Of a stretch of 64,000 bases of DNA, positions 50,011-64,000 are shown piece by piece. Within the stretch, counting starts at the first letter, position 1, and every line of letters starts with the position of its first letter. Made by a program: the position numbers and the translations under genes. Under the pieces are notes generated by a model, which was not told the origin of the DNA, did not search any database, and saw only the letters and a list, made by a program, of their open reading frames with translations. The DNA comes from Klebsormidium nitens (Eukaryota > Streptophyta > Klebsormidiophyceae > Klebsormidiales > Klebsormidiaceae), in assembly GCA_000708835.1 (NCBI GenBank), contig DF237039.1, forward strand, positions 1 to 64,000, in the 5' to 3' direction.

Positions 50011-51689
50011 AAGAGAAGCCCTATACGGAGTAAGACGAAGTGGCCTGGAGGTGAGATTCCTCACACCTTGGCAGTTTGTGTCACATGACCGGCCCCCATC
50101 GATCGGTATCACAATGTTCAGCTCGCACAGAAAACCTCGTTTTCCTTGATTTTGAAATGATCGAACTTCAGGAACTGCAAACTTTCTGGTTATCCCTCAT
50201 CTCATTTCAGAGCCGGCTACTGACTTGAGTACAGCAGTCCATCGTTCTGCCAAATGGTACGGCACTGATTCCTGGGTTGAATTATCAGTGACAGTATTTT
50301 GCTCGTCCAATTGGCCCCTTCCGATGCCTCTTCTCCTGTCAAAAGCTTAGACGTCAAAGACTACGCTACCGCGAGTTGAGTACATTCGTTAGCATTCAAT
50401 AAGAAGAACACATCTTATCCTCACATCGACACTAGCTTCTTATGACTGAGGTCCTTTTGCAGGTCTTTCTATCCAAGGATCAAAGGACCAGGAAGCTCCG
50501 CATGCCGAGGAGCTGCTGTAGACGAGGTGCAGATGCTCAGTCGGCCAAATTTATATTAGTCTAACAACCTGGAGTGCCAATCAAAGAGGAACAGGTTTGT
50601 AGATTCTAAGAGTGGATTTTGTGTGTGAGAGAGATTGTCATTAGACTCGTTTAGTCCGCCCCGATAGAGTGGTACAAACTGCAAAACAGCACCTGTTTCC
50701 GCAGTAGTAGACTCTGACCTGACCAACGTATGTGTGGTATCCTTTGTAGTAGTAGTAGACTAAGCTAAGATAAGGCTTGTTTGTCGTATGTTATAAGAGT
50801 GGTGATATGCGAGTGCATGTAGAGTCATATTGGAGAACAATCCGCCTCAGAATAGAACTCGAGACTTATCCCAAATGAGCACCTTTCCGCAGTATAGTGG
50901 ACATTCGGACTTTACCACGTTGAACTTGGACATATGTATGTACAGTTCAATCCCTTAGGTTTCTTGAACTTCTGGCTGAGTTTTCAATCACATATATCAG
51001 ACAGCTAGTACTTCGACCATTCCGACGATCATACATGTCTCCTTAGCCGGGTACCGCGGCGGCCTTCATCGGGCCGGCCACCGGTATAGTCAACGTCTCT
51101 GGAATGCGGTAATTCCATCTCTTGTGAATACATGATGTGAGTACGTCCCGATCGGCGATCTGGAACATATTTTTGAAACGTGCACCCGCACAATCGCAGA
51201 AATGATGAACAATCAGTAGGAGGTGTGAAACCCTCTCCTCTTCGAGATTCTATAACTGACTCCGGGTAGAAGCCTATAAGTGGGCCGGACACAACAAAAG
51301 GAAAACGAGCCTATATCGTTCATGTACGTAAAGTTGCAGTGGTGAACCATGCAGGCGCGCATGTTACTCACTATATGACTAATGCACTAAGCCAGCATTC
51401 CTTGCCAGGTCAGTCGCTGAAGATGATTGCGCATCATAAACTATCCCTTGCATCTATTGTACTTGTGAATCCGATCTGTAACAGAACTTCAAAGTTGCCG
51501 CCCATCCGAGCAAAGAAGTTGGGGTACATGTAGAGGTCCTTAAGGATAGTTAGCACTGTAACATGCGAGTAGAAGAATCACCAAACGCGAACCAGCAATG
51601 CATACTCTGACTGTCAACACGTATCTCTTCAACTTCCATTCATCCATAGTCTTGACTGTCCTCAACTTTTTAGAATCGCGACGACGTGG
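50011..51689. other. Convergent intergenic region
   Basis: Lies between the 3' ends of the right palindrome gene and the coiled-coil gene. The first 100 bp are still homologous to the left arm. The rest is AT-richer with no protein-like frame or repeat that I can support. Confidence 0.4.
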
Positions 51690-54600
51690 CTACTCTTGCA
51701 GGCGCCAGCTGGCAGCCTGCAAGCTCGTCTGCAAGTCCGCGATCTCTCTATCCAACGCCGCCATCCCTTTCTGCAGCTCTTCTGATCCTGCCGCTGCGGC
51801 GGCCCCCTTCCAAACCCCAGTATCGGACTCGCTTTCTCGTCTACCTAACTCACCGTTTTCGCCCATTAACCCACCGTCGTTTTGTAGCGTAACCCCTTCG
51901 TTTCGGTCTCGATCGCCCACTACTTTGTTACTTATTGGCTGCGCATATGCAGCCGCTGTTGCCTCTAACCCCCGGCTCGGCCACTGCCCGGCCGGCAGCG
52001 ACTGACTGACCGGGGAAACGCCTGAACGATTCCCCGCTTTTAGGGAACCGCCGTTAATCTTTCCTAACAGATCTCGTTCACTTTCCGTTTCTGTCAGCAG
52101 AAGGTCGTCCAGCAACCCCTCGGCGAGAATACCCCCGTTCGGCTTCCCGGAGGAGGCCTTCGCTTCACTAAGCCGATTATTCACACCGTTCCACTCCTCT
52201 GGTTTAGAAGAAACCCCCACACTACTGGGCCCTAAACCATGGCCTTTTCTCAACCCTCCCGCTTCCGGAGGAAGGCTGTCCCCGTCCCTTCCTTCAATGA
52301 CAGGGCCCCCAATTTTGTGAAAGTCCGTATGCCCAAACCCGCTCGGCATCACCCCCGCTGGCAGTAAACCGTTGCCCTCGTTATTGCGATTCTCTGTGCC
52401 TAACCCACCCTTAACCCCAACCGCTCTGTACCCGTCTACCTCCACTTCATTACCCTCTCTTCTTAAGCCACGCTCGAAACCCGGATTGGGAGCGCTCCCG
52501 TCATACCCGCCCGGCCTTGCCCCCTGCTCGTCTCGTCTTAACCCGTGCTGATGGCTCGGGTTAGGCACGCTCGCATAACCCTCGTCTCGACCCGTTTTCC
52601 TGTCTCCCCTCCTGCGACTTCTGTGATATCGATGCCGTTCCCTACCCTTTCCCGCAAACTCCGACGAGCGCTCCCCACTCGAAGTCCAGTCCAAACCCGC
52701 CCCTAACCCGTTCTCGAACCCGTTTCCCGCCTGCCCGTTCCCGTTAACCGCGTGCTCATTTAACCAGGTTTGGCTCCGCCCCAAAGTTTCGTGTACAGCA
52801 GACGCTGTGGCTGGCCGGGGGGAGGTGGTTTCCAGCGTTGAATGTTGGGGGGGGAAGAAGAAGATCTTCGGACGCTTGGACACAATCTCAAGCGCGAACT
52901 GGGCGTCCGCGCGCTGGTCCGCAATGAGCGCGCGGAGGTCCCGGATCGTCCGACTGTGCTGCTTGCAACGCTGCTCGAGTTCGCCCGACCGAACCTGCGG
53001 TCAGAAGAGCTGGTTTCAGGCAGCAGTACAGACTCTTTAGGTGATGTCATTTCCGTGAGTTCGGCCCCCTGCGGCAAGTTTGAAGTCTTACTGATGGTGG
53101 TAGAACGGCCCACCATAAGTTCGAGACAGTTGTCGATCACGAAAAAAAGACGCTTGTGCCATCAGCCGATACAAATCTAACTGTGGGACCTAGTCAATTG
53201 AAGGCTCTTCCCATGAGACTTCAGGCCGATCACGCTAGCAAAAATTACATGTCGCATATTGTTCGAAGTAACGTCGTGCGAAGACACAGCGCGTCTCACC
53301 AGCAGCGCTTCCCTCTCTTTCGTCCACCGCTCTGCGTCCGCCTCCAACCGCGCCAGCCGTTTCCGCAGGACTTGCAGGTCCGCCTCTAGTTGCTGCCGGG
53401 CTGCAGCCGCCTCACTCAGCGCGCGCGCGCTCTGGAGGGCCTCCCTCTGCTGCTCCACTTCCTGGGCGCTGGAACTGTACGAAAGAAAAACACCATTTCT
53501 CGATTTGACGTCGGCGATAAAGTCGCACTTTCGAAGGAGACTTTGACGTAAGACTGCGCCCCCAAGTCTGTGAACCTCTTTTCGCACTTTTTCCCAAGCA
53601 TCACTGTCCCCAAATCGTTTTTGGAGTCAACTCCCATCAATTGACATCAGCGATGAAGCCACCATTTTTGAACGAGACTTTGACGGAAGACTGCGTCCCC
53701 GAGTTGTAAACCCCATTTTCGCTCTTTCTCCCCAGCATTACTGTCACCAAGTCGATAAAGAAAACAAATCCAAAGCAACCGGTTCCGTACAAAGCAGGGC
53801 ACGTAGAGCATCCAACGCAAAACCCCACCTTTTCCGCAGTCTCTTCTGCAGGCCTTCCGCTTCTTCCGAAATACTGTATATTGTATCACTGACACCAATC
53901 TAGGAAAATCACATCCAAACCAAGAACAACCGTACTGATATATAGAATGCAGTGTAACGAACACCTGCGGACCCTCACCTTTCTCGCAGCGCCTTTTGCA
54001 GGCCTTCCACTCGTTCCCGAGGTACGTCATGTGAACAACACTGATTCAGAATGACACACCCAAACGAACCGAATCGTAACAAAAGAAGCCGAGCAGAGCA
54101 GAATCCCTGCCGATCTTCACCTTTCACGCAGCGCCTTTTGCAGGCCTTCCACTCGTTTCCGAGATCACCGTACGTTACGTTGCTTAAAAAACACTGATTC
54201 AGAAAGACACACCCAAACGAACGAAATCGTGACAAAAGAAGCCGAGCGGACGAGAAACGCCTGCGGATCTTTACCGTTCCCGTAGCACCTTTTGCGCGCT
54301 TTCCACTTCTTCCCGAGATCACCGTACGTCGTAATCAGGATGACACCCACAGACCAACCAGACGGTTAAAAGAGAGCAGAAATGCCTGCGGCTCCCCGCC
54401 TATTCCACAGCGCCTTTTGCAGGATTTCCAATTCTTTCCCGAATCTCCGTGTGACGTAATCAGGATGTCACACCCAAATAAACCAGATTGTCACAAAACA
54501 AGCCGAGCCGAGGAACCAACGCCTGCGGCTCTTCACGTTTCCCGCAGCACCTTTTGCGCGCTTTCCACTCGTTCTCGAGATCACCGTACGTCAATGAACA

Positions 54601-57600
54601 ACATTGACTCAGAGTGACACACCCAAACGTACCAAATTGTGACAGAAGAAACCGAGCGGACGAGAAACGCCTGCGATCCCCACCGGTCCCGCAGCGCCTT
54701 TTGTGCGCTTTCCACTCCCTCTCGAAATCATCATACGTTGTAATCAGGATGACACACCCAAACCAACTAGATTGTGTGAAACAAGCCGCCGAGAGCAAAA
54801 ATGCCTGCGGATCTTCACCTTTCTCGCAGCGCCTTTTGCGCGCTCTCCACTTCTTCCCGCAGTGCCGCGCGCTCCTTGGCCCCCTCCGCCAGGCGCTCCC
54901 GCAGGGCCGACGCCTGGGCACGTGCCTTGACCACCGCCATCCGGTACTGCGGGATCAACGCCGCGGCCTTGGCGCCCTCGCCGGTGCGCTCGCGCGCTAG
55001 CTGGCAATGCGGGGTTGGCTGGTTGTCAGTGGAAATAGTTGCTCCTGAGTTGCCTAGTATCTACAACTTAGGCTCGACTTCAATATCATACGGCTTGGGT
55101 GTGCATACATTCTTGCTTCCTAAGACCAAGAATTGTCCCTTGACCTTCCTAAGCCAGATTGAGGAGCCTGTTTGGCTGTCAATTCAGCCGCTTTCGCGGG
55201 TAACACCGAGTCGGGGTTCCACAAGAATGATAGTCAGGCAGTGAACAAGCAGAGTCGGGGGGTTTGGCAACGGGGCTTGTCACAACAAGAATTGTAAGGA
55301 ACTAGAAGCAAACAGCAGAAATTCCAGAGACTCGTAGATTGTTCTTTGGTAGCCTAGCTTAGACGTTAACGAGTTGCCCCTCCGAAGACACATTAAGCGC
55401 CCCACATGGAAGTATGTCAAACCAGAACAACTGGTGATGCAAGGCAGGCAAAACAAACCCAGTGCACTGACAGCCGAGAAGATTGTTCGGTTGCTAACCG
55501 AATTTGAGTACCTCACCTCCTCCCGAAGAGAGGTCGCTTCCGCAGAAAGCCTCACTCGTTCGGCCTCAACGGACGACATGCGCTGCTTTAGCACGACCAA
55601 CTCTGCTGCGAGAGCCACGTTGGCAGACTGCTCTTTAAGGGCTAGGGGAGGGGCAGCGGGGGTGGGGGGCTCGCTGGCGGACTGGGGGGGAATGAGGGGA
55701 TGGAGGCCGCCGCCAATCAGACTGCAGGGAGGTTCAGTCGAGTAGAGATAAGAAAGAGCACTTGGATAAATAGAGGGTGTGGCCTGCGGTAGAATGAATG
55801 GTGCATAGTGAGGGTTCAAGATTGGAAAGTTCCTCAGAAAGTTGCTTCAAACATACTTAGCCGTTCAGAATGTGTGCGGACAATCTTGATTGTGACCACC
55901 AGATACGAAGCCATCAGGGTCGTGGATGAAAAGCACGGGAAAACACCGCCACTAGATAAGGGCCCTGATGGCTTTCCTCCGCTGAACTTCTACCACCAAT
56001 CTTGACTGCTGGCAGCTTTTCATACACATCAGTTTGAGCCCCCAAATCTGAAACTACCAGCTCGAAAGTTTGACAATTGTTCCTACATAAAAAAAGAAAG
56101 AGAGACTGATTGCCGGAGCCCAAAGTTCCGAATCACCTGCCAAGAGCCCCCAGCCCATGCACCAGCTCGGCAAACAAGCGCTGGGCCTCTAGCATGTCGC
56201 TACCTGGCACGCTGGCGCGCTGCAGCACCAATCGCTGAAGGCCCTGCAGGGCGGTGAAGAGGCCCTGTAGCTGGGTGTGGCTCTTGGCGGCCCTCTCTGC
56301 GACAGCCTGCTCTACGGCGCCAAGTCCAGCCCTGCAAGGCCTCACACTTGGTTAGCGTATTTAAGTCTATAGTATCTAGTTACCAGCTGGGTACTGACCA
56401 AGATCTAGCGAGTTCTGCCCAGCGGACGTCAGGATGGACCTATTCGGCTGGGGACAACGAAGGAACAAGAAACAAATGACACTACGTGTTGTTTGAGGTC
56501 TGAAGTGTCGATGTTTTAAGGGTGCAGCTGTCTATGGCGTCAAAGAGAAGGGAGTCAGCTTCGGAATGGTTCAATGTGGGGGCATCCAGCTGTACACCCA
56601 TTGAAGACTTCTTCTTTAAAGTTCCAGCTGAAGGTGCAGACTGTCCCAGTGGCAAATTGGGGGCCATGATGCCCCTTAAGCTGCATCCTTGCAGATTACC
56701 CGTTCCGTAGAGTTGCAACATCTCAACTTCCCCACGATCTGAAGAAAGGCATTTTCTTAACTTCTCCCCATTGTGACAGGTGGCGTTTGCCACAATGTGA
56801 CAATCTTGTATCATATGACTCACTAGAGCTTTTCCTAAGATCAATGAGCAGACGCTCCTTCAGCTTACACCACCCCCTTTAAAGTTCAGGCATGAATCAC
56901 CTGAGTGATGCCAGCGCAGCCCTGTTGCGGGTGGCTGACGCAGCGGCCGCCTCGCTGGCAAGTTTAAGCTCCCCTTGAAGCTGCTTGTTCGAGTATCGCA
57001 GCTCACTGATCGCTCGCTCCCCCCATCGGTTCTTCTCCTCATACTCCTTACACCTGTCAGGTAATTAACTATGAGCAGCAGCTGGCAGAGGACCCCAGTC
57101 GACAAAACCCTAATTTTGGCAAACCCTAATGTGGGGCTTCAGGCACAATTAATGTGCTAGCAGGCAGCGCCAATTGGCTCCCAACCAGCCTTTCAATACA
57201 AACATTACCTCACATAAGCAGTAACAGCAGACTTAGTTTGACAAGAAGCACATAAGAACGCAGCTTTTACCATACAAACGAGAGCTACAAGGCACCAGAA
57301 TGGAAGATCACCCATCATATGCTTACTTGTCCACCGCCCTCTGCCGCTTCGCCTCCGAGTCCCTCAGCTCCTTTCTCAGCCTTGCTGCCTCTAACGTGAT
57401 GACCCTGATCCTAGACTCTGCATGCTTTGACTCTTCTGGCACTCCCTTTCTGGTGTCACCCCTCCCAATGCGCCCCTCCTGGGGCGCCGAATCAGGGGGG
57501 CCCATCGCCCCAGAATGCGGCAAGCCCTCAGAATGCGCCCCTTGACTCTGTCCTGTTGGCGGTGCTGACGTCGCATTCTCTTTTGGTTTCTCTTTTACTA

Positions 57601-57625
57601 GCTTGGTATCTTGCAATGCGTCCAT
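51690..57625 (-). CDS. Coiled-coil protein with long disordered C-terminus, about 895 residues
   Basis: Eight exons with exact phases: 57625-57327, 57053-56901, 56331-56137, 55721-55517, 55000-54819, 53873-53829, 53603-53300 and 52994-51690. The N-terminal 80 residues are charged and low-complexity. Exons 2-7 (about residues 85-460) are almost entirely heptad-like and Glu/Arg/Leu/Ala-rich: ELRYSNKQLQGELKLASEAA, LAAELVVLKQRMSSVEAERV, LREEVESAQKALRE, EVEQQREALQSARAL, LRKRLARLEADAERWTKE. The last exon opens with LEQRCKQHSRTIRDLRALIA and continues for over 350 Gly/Asn/Ser/Glu-rich, probably disordered residues, ending with a short helix, MAALDREIADLQTSLQA. No motor, kinase or membrane domain is present; a scaffold, cytoskeletal or nuclear-structural role is inferred. 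Intron 5 contains an array of exon-like copies. ATG 57625 begins the first exon. Confidence 0.7.
53507..53755 (-). repeat. Tandem duplication of the start of exon 7, one copy decayed
   Basis: Exon 7 starts at 53603 after GGGGACAG and reads DAWEKVRKEVHRLGGAV then LRQSLLRKC. About 130 bp upstream (minus strand, roughly 53745-53640) a second copy, also preceded by an ACAG acceptor, reads NAGEKERKWGLQLGDAV then FRQSLVQKWW before an in-frame TGA. Its use would truncate the protein, so it is either a dead copy or a premature-stop cassette exon. Confidence 0.7.
53829..54870 (-). repeat. Eight-unit array of exon-like coiled-coil segments with donors
   Basis: The 3' end of exon 5 (REEVESAQKALRE plus its donor at 54819) is repeated with donor-like ends at about 54684, 54537, 54400, 54275, 54121, 53979 and 53829; steps are 125-154 bp. 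Each unit translates in the same frame to a related heptad: GVESAQKALRDR, RVESAQKVLRE, ELEILQKALWN, EVESAQKVLRER, RVEGLQKALRE (twice) and EAEGLQKRLRK. Only the last unit (53873-53829) has a clear AG acceptor (ATATACAG) in the right phase and is taken as exon 6. The six middle units mostly have TGATCTCG where an acceptor is needed, with an in-frame TGA, so they look like pseudo-exons. The shared intron text (AGAAACGCCTGCGG, ACACCCAAAC) repeats with them. Confidence 0.8.
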
Positions 57626-58351
57626 TAGGCATTGTTGGCTGCTGCTCTTGTGCAAAGAAAGGCATGATCCTTAATAATGAGCGTGCAAAAAAGAGACAGC
57701 TTTTTTTGGATGGATGCGTGTATACCAACAGTAGAGGACTACTTTGTCTGCAGATCCGCACTTGAGCGCGCCATGCGCACCCTACTCTAGCTCAGCTGCT
57801 CCAACCTTCTGCATGGCTGCAGAGAAAGTGTGCCTGTCAGTGTTCACCAGGTGTCCATGTCCACAATTTGAATTTGAATCTTAATTGGTCGACCTCGTAT
57901 ATATCCACGTAGGAAGCGAGCTTATCAGACCCAATTTGCAGTCAAGACTCAAGACTCTAACTTTAAGGAATATGTATTTCAGAATCCTGCGAGGTCAAAT
58001 TCGTTATCTGCAGGACACGCAAGCCTTTTCTAATTCCTGCTGAGAAACGTAGAACTAAAATGAGCGCAAAAATCATCATCGCCCCTCGGATCAGCCCAAG
58101 TTTGAAACGGTTCGTCTTGTGCAAGCAAAATCAGAGGTGAGGCTTGCAACTTGCAAGAGGCTGAGCTCTCCAAATGCTGGAGAGAGGGATGCTGTACAGA
58201 CGTAAAACTTCAGCTGCCTGTCTAGGTGGTAAATTGTGAAGCGGTGTGCAGGACACATGCCTGTTACCTCATGATAGGCGTTTGGAAATTCTCCAATTCT
58301 CGCTGATTGCGTCGAAAATAGCTGCATTGACATTGGTGCAACCTAGGAGAG
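57626..58351. other. Divergent promoter region (coiled-coil gene / GCN5)
   Basis: Only 726 bp separate the two start codons. No coding sequence recognised; both promoters and 5' UTRs should lie here. Confidence 0.45.

Positions 58352-64000
<5,649 letters not shown>

Larger units (their letters stand above)
41095..50110. repeat. Nine-kilobase palindrome: two inverted arms around a unique spacer
   Basis: The left arm (about 41095-44935) is the inverted counterpart of the right arm (about 46497-50110). Homology covers coding exons, introns (for example the intron 3 segment TTTCAGAAGGTGATTCTTTG in both), 3' flanks (GGTGAGATTCC) and 0.4-0.5 kb of upstream sequence (GGCTTCGAAGTAAATGCCCA and its complement; ATCGATTTTAACCAGCTGAAA with one change). 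Introns differ by indels (intron 2 is 611 against 302 bp). The centre, about 44936-46496, is unique. Confidence 0.85.

Overview
The window is nuclear DNA of a photosynthetic eukaryote of the green lineage. Every recognisable gene is split by spliceosomal introns, mostly with GT donors, strong TGCAG-type acceptors and sizes of about 200-1000 bp. The recognisable products are plant-type: a plastid terminal oxidase, a plant UTR2-type nucleotide-sugar transporter, a probable plastid FAM210/DUF1279 protein and a plant-type GCN5 histone acetyltransferase. A streptophyte alga (Klebsormidium-like) fits best, but that assignment is inference; no rRNA or organelle marker is present to prove it. I built gene models by matching open exons, splice sites and intron phases by eye.

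Layout, left to right: (1) PTOX, minus strand, running off the left edge, with a four-copy tandem array of one exon. (2) An unidentified plus-strand gene (3.6-5.7 kb, incomplete model), a small F-box gene (6.4-8.4 kb) and a C2HC zinc-finger gene (9.4-12.9 kb). (3) A 13-exon minus-strand gene (14.8-23.4 kb) for a predicted secreted, surface-anchored protein of about 1073 residues with a STIG1-like cysteine motif. (4) A single-exon gene with four zinc-ribbon-like repeats (25.8-27.0 kb). (5) A divergent pair: UTR2-like transporter (minus) and FAM210-like protein (plus). (6) A 9-kb palindrome (41.1-50.1 kb) carrying two near-identical five-exon genes of unknown function, head to head. (7) A divergent pair: an 895-residue coiled-coil/disordered protein (minus) and GCN5 (plus, running off the right edge).

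No operon-like arrangement, CRISPR array, rRNA or tRNA was seen. The most unusual features are structural. Two unrelated genes (PTOX and the coiled-coil gene) contain tandem arrays of exon-like units with a 125-170 bp period. The large palindrome holds two paralogues that keep a GC-AG intron at the same place but differ at a TATA box. An 80-bp inverted repeat brackets one exon of the FAM210-like gene.
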